This document shows, in pieces, positions 57,581-64,000 of a stretch of DNA of 64,000 bases (position 1 is the first letter of the stretch; each line of letters opens with the position of its first letter). Location of the stretch: positions 62,001-126,000 of the forward strand of contig JAUNBA010000003.1 of assembly GCA_030527325.1 (NCBI GenBank), read 5' to 3'. The notes beneath the pieces are model-generated. The model was given only the letters and a program-made list of their open reading frames with translations. It searched no databases and was not told where the DNA came from. Source of the stretch: Slackia sp. GTDB taxonomy: Bacteria; Actinomycetota; Coriobacteriia; Coriobacteriales; Eggerthellaceae. The translations under genes and the position numbers were made by a program.

Positions 57581-58058
57581 GGCGAATCCGTGCCATGGTA
57601 CGCTATTCAGGTCGGCGCGGCTCCGTGGCCTTGCGCGCACCGGCGTGCGTGGGCTCGGATCGGTGCTTGCGGCTTCATTCGCGACGAAGCGTTGCGGCAT
57701 GCGATCCGGTGCGCACAAGGGCGTCCCGCGTGTACATATCTTGCCCGATTGCGCGCGACGCGATCGGTGCTCTTCTTTGATGTCGTTACGGGTTTGCGCC
57801 GATCGATGTCGCTTTATGTCCGACGCCGATCGGCATGTATGTCTGCGTCTGGCGCGCACGATTCCGACCGATGCTTTCCGCCGCTCGGCGCACGGCCCGC
57901 CGCTGATCGTGCGGCAGATTTTGCGCGCATGCTGCCGGCGTCGCGTACGCGCGACATTGTCCGGTGCGCCTTGCGCGCCGTCGCCGGTCAGCGCAAGGCC
58001 TTTCCGCGTACGCTGTCGGCGCTCCCGACGCTTGCGTTGTCGCCTTGCCGACGTTTTC

Positions 58059-59627
58059 TTATTGCGCTTCAACTGCGTTCGTGCGTCTTTCGGCCGCCTC
58101 GATTGCCGTCGTGTGTTCGGCGGCGTTCGCGTGGCTCGGATCGGCGCCGCCGGCGTCGAGGTCGACGGGCTTGGTTACCAGACTGACCAGCGGCACGATG
58201 ATAAGCGATAAGACCATGGCCGCGGCGCCGCAGTTGATGGGGCTTTCGATCAGCGGCGATCCGAAAAAGCCCGCTACCATGTTGCCGGTCGTAAGGCCCA
58301 CGCCCACGGCGAAACTCGCCCATACAGCCGCCTTGCTCACCCGTTTGCCGTAAAGCCCCCAGAAAAACGGGCCCAGAAACGCGCCCGCGAGCGCGCCCCA
58401 GCTGATGGACATGAGCTGGGCGATGAACGTGATCGAGCTGGCGTATTGCACAAGCGCTATCGCGGCGGAAATCGCCACGAACGCCACGAGCAGCCCGCGT
58501 ATCCACAGAAGCTGTTGTCTCTCGCTCATATGCCTGATCACGTTGTCTTTCAAAAGGTCGAGCGTCAGCGTGGAAGACGAGGTGAGCACCAGCGAACTCA
58601 ACGTGCTCATGGAAGCGGACAGCACCAGCACGATCACGAGTCCCACAAGGATGTCGGGCAGGCCCGAAAGCATGGTGGGGATGATCGAATCGTATACGGG
58701 AGCGCCGTTCGCCGCGTAGGCGATCTCGTCGCCGTAAAGGCGCCCGAAGCCTCCCAGGAAGTAACTTCCGCCTGCGACTACGGCGGCGAACAGCGTCGAG
58801 ATGACGGCGCCTTTCGCGATGGCGTCGCCGCTTTTGATGGCGTAGAACTTCTGCACCATCTGCGGTAGGCCCCATGCGCCCAGGCTCGTGAGCACGACGA
58901 CGCCTATGAGGTCGGGCAGGTCGGGGCCGAACATGCTCGTGAAAGCGCCGTGCATATCCGACCCTTCGGCGGGAATCTGCGAGAGTGCGACGACCGCTTC
59001 GCCGAAGCCGCCGTTGCCCGCGAGCACGGCGGCGATGACCGCCGCGATGCCGAACAGCATCACGATGCCTTGGACGAAGTCGTTCACCACGGTGGCCATG
59101 TAGCCGCCTGCTACCACGTAGATGCAGGTGATGAGCGCCATGCCGACGACGCACGCTTCGTACGGCAGGCCGAAGGCCATGCCGAACAGGCGCGAAAGCC
59201 CGTTGTAGACGCTGGCAGTGTAGGGAATCAGGAACACGAAGATGATTGCGGCCGCGGCGATGCGCAGCGCCTTGCTCCCGAAGCGCTTGCCGAAGAATTC
59301 CGGCATGGTGGACGCTTGAAGCCGCTGCGTCATCGCGCGGGTGCGCGCTCCGAGCACGCGCCAGGCCAAAAGGCTGCCCACGAGGGCGTTGCCGATGCCG
59401 ATCCAGGTGGCGGCCATGCCGTATTTCCATCCGAATTGCCCGGCGTAGCCGACGAAGATGACGGCGCTGAAGTACGACGTCCCGAAGGCGAAGGCGGAAA
59501 GCCAGGGGCCGACGTCGCGGCCTCCGAGGATGAATCCGGATACGCTTCCTGCGTGTTTGCGGCAGAGGATGCCGATGCCGATGGCGATGGCTGCGAACAA
59601 GGCAACCATGAGCGTTTTTGCAAGCAT
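58059..59627 (-). CDS. Sodium:solute symporter family protein (SSS/SLC5)
   Basis: A 522-residue transporter with thirteen or so helices. The motifs GGRDVGPWLSAFAFGTSYFSA (helix 1-2, residues near 35-55), WRVLGARTRAM, and the QASTMPEFFGKRFGS loop are typical of SSS proteins, which import substrates such as proline, pantothenate, sugars or carboxylates with sodium. The C-terminus, about 45 residues after the last helix, is soluble. ATAGGA is seven bases before the ATG on the minus strand. The 5' leader is long (about 345 bases) and contains a leader peptide and hairpins, so expression is probably controlled by attenuation. The substrate is not predictable from sequence. Confidence 0.9.
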   Translation of the reverse strand: MLAKTLMVALFAAIAIGIGILCRKHAGSVSGFILGGRDVGPWLSAFAFGTSYFSAVIFVGYAGQFGWKYGMAATWIGIGNALVGSLLAWRVLGARTRAMTQRLQASTMPEFFGKRFGSKALRIAAAAIIFVFLIPYTASVYNGLSRLFGMAFGLPYEACVVGMALITCIYVVAGGYMATVVNDFVQGIVMLFGIAAVIAAVLAGNGGFGEAVVALSQIPAEGSDMHGAFTSMFGPDLPDLIGVVVLTSLGAWGLPQMVQKFYAIKSGDAIAKGAVISTLFAAVVAGGSYFLGGFGRLYGDEIAYAANGAPVYDSIIPTMLSGLPDILVGLVIVLVLSASMSTLSSLVLTSSSTLTLDLLKDNVIRHMSERQQLLWIRGLLVAFVAISAAIALVQYASSITFIAQLMSISWGALAGAFLGPFFWGLYGKRVSKAAVWASFAVGVGLTTGNMVAGFFGSPLIESPINCGAAAMVLSLIIVPLVSLVTKPVDLDAGGADPSHANAAEHTTAIEAAERRTNAVEAQ

Positions 59628-59688
59628 GGGGTATTCCTATCGTGAAGTATCGCGTCGGTTCGCGCCCGCGCGCTGCGGCGGGCGTCGT

Positions 59689-59789
59689 CGATGGCGAGCG
59701 CGGGCGTCATGCGTTCGCGCTCGCCATCGCATACGAAGGCGCACACGGAGACGCGGCTGAGAGAGAGGAGGGCCGCGTCTGCCCGTGTG
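59689..59789 (-). promoter_or_regulatory. Leader hairpins between the leader peptide and the symporter
   Basis: Two strong hairpins stand in the minus-strand leader. One, 59742-59789, begins on the base after the leader-peptide stop and pairs 16 bases (arms 59742-59757 and 59772-59789, two-base bulge). The other, 59689-59729, has an exact 14-bp stem (59689-59702 with 59716-59729). A third lies inside the leader ORF (arms 59835-59845 and 59853-59863, exact). Neither downstream hairpin has a T-run, so pausing, anti-termination or translation control is as possible as termination. Confidence 0.6.
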
Positions 59790-59951
59790 CTACAGATATC
59801 GATAGGAATATGCGGAGAAAAGGGATGCGAAAGGGCGATGCCCGCACGAAAGGCGGGCATCGCATGGGGTGAGATCGAACATGAAGGGGGAGCAACGATG
59901 GTTGCTGCAGACGGCTGGGGTAGCCGTGATATGTGCAGGACCGTTGCCCAT
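59790..59951 (-). CDS. Putative 53-residue leader peptide, Tyr-rich end
   Basis: A short frame on the minus strand, directly behind a strong promoter. AGAAGGAG (59958-59965) lies six bases before its ATG. The product has four cysteines (15, 20, 30, 36), and its last 13 residues contain two Phe and three Tyr (FASLFSAYSYRYL), with the three tyrosine codons all TAT within seven codons of the TAG stop. A hairpin begins right after the stop. This is the classic arrangement of a ribosome-stalling leader that senses charged tRNA, here perhaps tyrosyl-tRNA. It is not similar to any known leader and might instead be a small functional protein. Confidence 0.55.
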   Translation of the reverse strand: MGNGPAHITATPAVCSNHRCSPFMFDLTPCDARLSCGHRPFASLFSAYSYRYL

Positions 59952-59973
59952 GGCTGACTCCTTCTATGTCGCA

Positions 59974-60007
59974 GTGCCCATTATAGGTGCCCGCTGGGCA
60001 CGGTCAA
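59974..60007 (-). promoter_or_regulatory. Strong promoter with three GGGCAC operator words, symporter operon
   Basis: Reading the minus strand, TTGACC (60002-60007), a 16-base spacer and TATAAT (59980-59985) form the closest match to consensus in the window. GTGCCC occurs at 59974-59979 and 59987-59992, with the inverted GGGCAC at 59996-60001 (the last two give a perfect 15-base palindrome in the spacer). A protein bound there would block RNA polymerase. Confidence 0.8.
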
Positions 60008-60487
60008 TGCTCCAAGAAAAAGAAAGCCGAAGAATTGCGCGAGCGCACAAAAAGGAGCGGTGTAAGGATGCGCTTTCATCTTCGGATATGGTATTAAATA
60101 AGTAATGTATTGCGTTGTTTTTGCTCAAGCGTCCAAAAGAAGGACAGCGCGTCCGCTCGAAGGGGGCGGCGCCGCTGGGTTCGGGAGAGGCGGCATGGGG
60201 GTCGGTGCGTGGCCGTATGGCGTTTGCGCGCGAAACGGGCGCGTTACGTCTGCATGCGAAAGCCCAGCTTCCGTTTCGGCGGGCGCGCCGGCTCGAATCG
60301 CGTCTTCACTTTCGCGCGTTGCTCCGTCGCGAGACGCCTTCGCCGCAGCGCGCGGCATCGAATCGCTGCGTGATTCGGAAAATGGTAACGATTGCGTGAC
60401 AGGCCGTGGGGGCTTTTCGTCGCCCTAGGTGGGCAAGTAAAATTAGCTTTTTGGACAAATGTTGAATATCTTCCAAAGGAGGAGCCT
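60008..60487. other. Intergenic region between symporter promoter and YhgE gene
   Basis: About 480 bases with no convincing gene. The first 110 bases are A+T-rich; 60110-60400 is G+C-rich with only overlapping short frames. The 60 bases before 60488 are again A+T-rich and may hold the promoter of the YhgE operon, but I cannot pick a clear -35/-10 pair. Confidence 0.5.
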
Positions 60488-63280
60488 GTGCATAACGTTT
60501 GGCGTGTGTTCGTGCGCGATGTGAAACGTATTGCGAAAGTGCCCCAGGCATGGCTCGTCGTCTTGGTTCTCGCGGTCCTTCCCTCACTGTACACCTGGTT
60601 CAACGTGGCGGGTTTTTGGAACCCGTACGAGAACACGGGCTCTATTCCCGTATGCGTGGTGAACGAGGATGCGGGCGCGAACGACGAGATGCTCGGCGAG
60701 CTTCGTCTCGGTGATCAGGTGGTCGATCAGCTGCATGAGAACACCCAGCTCGGGTGGCAGTTCGTCGATCGCGACCAGGCCATGGAAGAGGTCGAATCGG
60801 GCCGAGCCTACGCGGCCTTCGTCATTCCCGAGGATTTCAGCGCCGACGTGGCGACGCTGGTGTCGGGGAATTTCGAGCGCCCTCAGCTCGAGTATTACGT
60901 CAACGAGAAGGCGGGTCCCGTGGCGCCGAAGATCACGGACACGGGCGCCACGACGCTCGATACCACGATCAACGACACGTTCGTGTCCACGGTCAGCTCC
61001 ACGGTGGTCTCCGCCATCGACGAAGCGTTCGCGGCCGCGCACGCCGATCTGGCGGGCACGCGCGATAACGCGGTGGCGCGCCTCGAAGAGGCGTCGGGCG
61101 ATATCGCCGATGCGCGCGCGTCGCTTTCCGAGCTCGCTTCCGCCGCCGACGGCGCGGTCGATAAGGCCGAGCAGGCGAAAGGCGCGCTGAGTCAGGCGAA
61201 AGATCAGATCGTGCTGCTTTCGGCGGGCCTCGCCGACGCCTCCGAGCTGGCGGCCGACGTCAATACGGGCATCGTGGAGTTTTCGGGCACGGCGGCGAGC
61301 GTGCTCGATCACGGCTCGGCGCTGCTGTCCCAGACGAGCTCCGGGGCGAATGCGGCCATAGGCGGCACGGCGGCGGGCATCGTCGCGGCGGCGGCCGACG
61401 TGGATGCGGCTCTGCAGCGCGCCCAGACGGTCGTCGACGAAAACACCCGGGTCATCGAGCTGTTGCGCGCGCTGCAGCAGGGCATTCCCGACGGCGCTCC
61501 CGGCAAGGCGGAGCTCGATTCCGTGATCGCGGCCCTCGAAGGGCGCAATGCCGAGGCCCGCGCCACGATAGAGAGCCTGCGCGGCCTGGCGGCGGGCACG
61601 TCCGATACGGCTTCGTCGGCTTCGTCGGCCGCCGACGCGTTGAACTCCTCCGTGCAGCAGACGCTGCAGAACGTGGACGGCTATCGTGAAACGCTCGCTT
61701 CGCAGACCATTCCGCAAGCGAGTTCGGGCTTGGCGCGCGTGGCTTCGGCGACGGGCGGCTTCAGCGGCGCGGTGGCGGGCCAGACGGTCCTGGTCGATCA
61801 GGCCGTCGGCGTGCTCGACCAGCTCAAGACCACGCTGTCGCTTTCCTCCGACGCCTTATCGCAGACCGATTCGCTGCTCGCCGACCTTCAGGCCGATTTC
61901 GACTCCGTGAAAACGGACGTGGCGGCGCTCGGGTCGTCGAGCGCCTTGGGATCGCTTTTCGACGAGGGCGACCTCGATCCTGCCAAGGTGGCCGATTTCA
62001 TGATGTCGCCCACCCAGGTGGAAACGGAGAAGCTCTATCCCATCAACTCCTACGGCTCGGCCATGGCCCCGCTGTTCATCAATCTCACCTTGTGGATCGG
62101 CGTGTTCATGCTTATGGTCATCCTGCGCAACGAGGTGGACGACGAGGGCTTCGAGCGCCTGACCATCGCGCAGCGTTTCTTGGGCCGCGGGCTGCTTTTG
62201 GCCGTCATCGTGACGCTGCAGGCCGTCATCTGCTGCGCGGGCTGTTTGTTCATAGGCGTGCAAGCCGTCAACGTGCCGGCGTTTTTCGCGACGGCCGTCA
62301 TGTGCTCGCTGGCGTATCTGGCTATCCAGTACACGCTGTCCACGACCTTGCAGCATATCGGCAAGGCCATCTGCGTGATCTTGGTGTTCGTGCAGATCCC
62401 CGGCGCGACGGGCCTGTATCCCATCGAGATGACGCCGAGCTTTTTCCAGGCGGTCTATCCGGCGTTCCCCTTCACGTACGGCATCAACGCCATCCGCGAG
62501 ACCACGTGCGGGTTCTACGACGGAGCATGGCTTCAGAGCATGGGCGTGCTGCTGGCGTTTTTCGCGGCGTTTTTGGTCATCGGCCTGCTGGCCCGCCCGT
62601 ATTTGACGAACCTGAACCGGCTGTTCGCGCGCCAGATCGAGGAAAGCGACATCATCAACGGCGAACAGGTGCAGCTGCCCGAGCGCCGCTACCGCATGGC
62701 CCAGCTGATCCGCGTGCTTTCCGATCGGGAGGAATACCGCAGCGCCATCGCCGCGCGCGCCGCCCGCTTCATGCGGCTGTATCCGAAGTTCAAGCGCGGC
62801 GCCGTGATCGTGGGCATCGTGGTTCCTGTGGCCGTCACGCTGGTGTGCGCCATCACCGAGACCGAGAAGGTGGTCATGCTCACGGCGTGGCTTATCTGGC
62901 TCGTCGTGATCGTGGCGTTTCTCATCATCGTGGAATACCTGCGCGACAACCTGAGTCGGCAGGTCCACCTCGAATCGATGAGCGACGAGGAAGTGCGCAC
63001 GCTCTACGCGCGTCGCAACGCCGTCTGTCCGTCATGCGCGCCGCGCGCCCATCAGGCGGGATGGTGCGCTTCCGAGGCGTGCGACGCGACTGCCCCGACG
63101 CATGACGCCGGCGGATCGGGCGCAGGCGGCAGCGACGCCGCCGACGGCGGCGACGGCCCGTGCGACGGTACGAGCGTCGATGCCGCCTCTGCGGCGCGCG
63201 GGTATCGCCCGCTCGGCGCCCGCTTCGCGCCGCGCCATCGCGCAGGACGTTCGGATGAAGAGAAAGGAGGCCGTCGATGA
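60488..63280 (+). CDS. YhgE/Pip domain membrane protein (first of a pair)
   Basis: A 930-residue protein. GTG 60488 follows AAAGGAGGAG. A first helix near residues 20-40 is followed by the family core YTWFNVAGFWNPYENTGS and VCVVNEDAG. A large extracytoplasmic region (about 60-510), rich in Ala, Ser and Asp and predicted coiled coil, follows. Then come five or six helices of the ABC-2/Pip type (510-740), further helices near 775-830 and a cytosolic tail. The tail holds C847-PS-C850, C860 and C865, a zinc-ribbon-like set not usual in the family. YhgE relatives are phage receptors or components of cell-envelope export (type VII-linked or lipid). The stop overlaps the next start by four bases (ATGA). 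Confidence 0.88.
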   Translation: MHNVWRVFVRDVKRIAKVPQAWLVVLVLAVLPSLYTWFNVAGFWNPYENTGSIPVCVVNEDAGANDEMLGELRLGDQVVDQLHENTQLGWQFVDRDQAMEEVESGRAYAAFVIPEDFSADVATLVSGNFERPQLEYYVNEKAGPVAPKITDTGATTLDTTINDTFVSTVSSTVVSAIDEAFAAAHADLAGTRDNAVARLEEASGDIADARASLSELASAADGAVDKAEQAKGALSQAKDQIVLLSAGLADASELAADVNTGIVEFSGTAASVLDHGSALLSQTSSGANAAIGGTAAGIVAAAADVDAALQRAQTVVDENTRVIELLRALQQGIPDGAPGKAELDSVIAALEGRNAEARATIESLRGLAAGTSDTASSASSAADALNSSVQQTLQNVDGYRETLASQTIPQASSGLARVASATGGFSGAVAGQTVLVDQAVGVLDQLKTTLSLSSDALSQTDSLLADLQADFDSVKTDVAALGSSSALGSLFDEGDLDPAKVADFMMSPTQVETEKLYPINSYGSAMAPLFINLTLWIGVFMLMVILRNEVDDEGFERLTIAQRFLGRGLLLAVIVTLQAVICCAGCLFIGVQAVNVPAFFATAVMCSLAYLAIQYTLSTTLQHIGKAICVILVFVQIPGATGLYPIEMTPSFFQAVYPAFPFTYGINAIRETTCGFYDGAWLQSMGVLLAFFAAFLVIGLLARPYLTNLNRLFARQIEESDIINGEQVQLPERRYRMAQLIRVLSDREEYRSAIAARAARFMRLYPKFKRGAVIVGIVVPVAVTLVCAITETEKVVMLTAWLIWLVVIVAFLIIVEYLRDNLSRQVHLESMSDEEVRTLYARRNAVCPSCAPRAHQAGWCASEACDATAPTHDAGGSGAGGSDAADGGDGPCDGTSVDAASAARGYRPLGARFAPRHRAGRSDEEKGGRR

Positions 63281-64000
63281 AGAACATCTGGCTGCTTTTC
63301 ACGGGCGATCTGAAGCGCCTGTGCCATAACACGGTCACGGTGATCATCGTCGCGGGCCTCATCGCCATTCCGTCGATTTTCTCGTGGTACAACCTCATCG
63401 CGTGCTGGAACGTGTTCGATAACACGGGCAATCTCACGGTGGCGGTTGCCAATTCCGATGCCGGCTACGAAAGCGACCTCGTGCCGCTCGAGGTGAACGT
63501 GGGCGACCAGGTGGTTTCCGCCTTGCGCGCGAACGACCAGCTGAAATGGAAGATTACCGACGAAGAGGACGCCATAGACGGCGCTCGTTCGGGCCGGTAT
63601 TACGCCGCGGTGGTGATTCCTGAAAGCTTCAGCCGCGACATGATGACGTTTTACTCCGACGACGTCGAGCACGCCAAGATAGCCTATTACACCAACGAGA
63701 AGAAAAACGCCATCGCCCCGAAAGTCACCGATCGCGGCGCCGACGGCGTGTCGGCCCAGGTGAACCAGGTGTTCGCGGAAACGCTTTCGCAAGCGGCCCT
63801 CAGCATCGCCTCGGCGCTTGCCGAATACGCCGACGAAAGCGATCTCGACGGACGCATCGGCGAGCTTGCGGGCCATATCGGCGAAGTGGGCGACCGCATG
63901 GACAAGGCGGCGTCGGTTCTGTCCATGTACGGATCCGTGCTGGGCTCGGCCCAGACGCTCGTGTCCGATTCGGGCGACCTGCTGGGCGGCGTCAAAGGCG
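63277..64000 (+). CDS. YhgE/Pip domain membrane protein, 5' part (second of a pair)
   Basis: The first 241 residues of a second YhgE/Pip protein, cut by the window end. AAAGGAGG lies six bases before ATG 63277, which overlaps the previous stop. The first helix (VTVIIVAGLIAIPSIFSWYN), the family motif ACWNVFDNTGNLTVAVANSDAG, and the extracytoplasmic ARSGRYYAAVVIPESFSRDM and KNAIAPKVTDRGADG segments parallel those of the first protein. The pair probably forms a heterodimer, as such proteins often occur in tandem. Downstream content is outside the window. Confidence 0.9.
   Translation, partial: MKNIWLLFTGDLKRLCHNTVTVIIVAGLIAIPSIFSWYNLIACWNVFDNTGNLTVAVANSDAGYESDLVPLEVNVGDQVVSALRANDQLKWKITDEEDAIDGARSGRYYAAVVIPESFSRDMMTFYSDDVEHAKIAYYTNEKKNAIAPKVTDRGADGVSAQVNQVFAETLSQAALSIASALAEYADESDLDGRIGELAGHIGEVGDRMDKAASVLSMYGSVLGSAQTLVSDSGDLLGGVKG

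Noticed and set aside
59757..59762. CTGAGA in a hairpin, as in the TPP riboswitch
   Set aside because: It is on the plus strand, opposite to the transcribed leader, sits in the loop side of a long perfect hairpin, and the ACCTGAT and other THI-box elements are missing.
60105..60428. Overlapping plus-strand frames before the YhgE gene
   Set aside because: No ribosome site, Gly/Arg-rich composition, three frames open at once as expected in G+C-rich non-coding DNA.

Overview
This 64 kb window is G+C-rich chromosomal DNA that looks like a member of the Coriobacteriia (Eggerthella/Gordonibacter-type Actinomycetota). The reasons are a Tat-exported FMN/FAD reductase, two LuxR regulators whose N-terminal halves are membrane domains, an atpIBEFHAGDC operon with a minimal epsilon subunit, strong AGGAGG ribosome sites, and frequent GTG/TTG starts. 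The genus is inferred from gene content, not from a marker search. I see no rRNA, tRNA, CRISPR array, transposase or integrase.

Layout. 1-1436: end of an ECF-type ABC ATPase, its probable substrate-binding membrane subunit and a small DUF3784-like protein. 1701-5949: cytosine/purine-type permease, DUF917 protein and hydantoinase/oxoprolinase, a likely uptake-and-ring-opening unit. 6084-8404: tRNA t6A synthesis enzyme, an orphan prepilin peptidase and a lipase-like hydrolase. 8572-12338: a Tat flavoprotein reductase divergent from a 12-TM LuxR regulator, with a perfect palindrome between them. 12425-17580: small coiled protein, glpK, rpiB, glyA, upp and dCMP deaminase. 17729-24605: complete F-type ATP synthase operon. 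24847-30005: secreted lysozyme-like protein with a Pro-rich stalk, a YfcC-type transporter and a second membrane LuxR protein. 30149-37741: dnaE, truA, a neurotransmitter:sodium-type symporter and ychF.

38008-47331 is the main accessory block: SNF2-like helicase with a degenerate PLD-like N-terminus, DUF4391 protein, type III Mod methyltransferase, a small antisense gene and type III Res. The first three genes abut. The recognition-domain part of mod is clearly AT-richer than everything around it, which suggests the target specificity was exchanged by recombination. This looks like an anti-phage island related to helicase/methylase/ATPase-type systems.

47574-53014: a TetR regulator with its own promoter and palindrome, and a giant 2-hydroxyacyl-CoA dehydratase activase with two complete ASKHA/Fe-S halves. 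53844-56975: three unrecognised genes: an acidic-repeat membrane protein with Cys-x2-Cys repeats, a histone-H1-like Lys-rich protein with a Cys cluster behind a 26-bp palindrome, and a five-TM protein. 56976-58058 is gene-free and holds an exact 40-bp-period tandem repeat. 58059-60007 (minus strand) is a sodium:solute symporter behind a strong promoter, a 53-codon leader peptide ending in a tyrosine-rich tail, and a series of hairpins. This is a candidate undescribed attenuation system. 60488-64000: two tandem YhgE/Pip-family membrane proteins, the second cut off by the window end.
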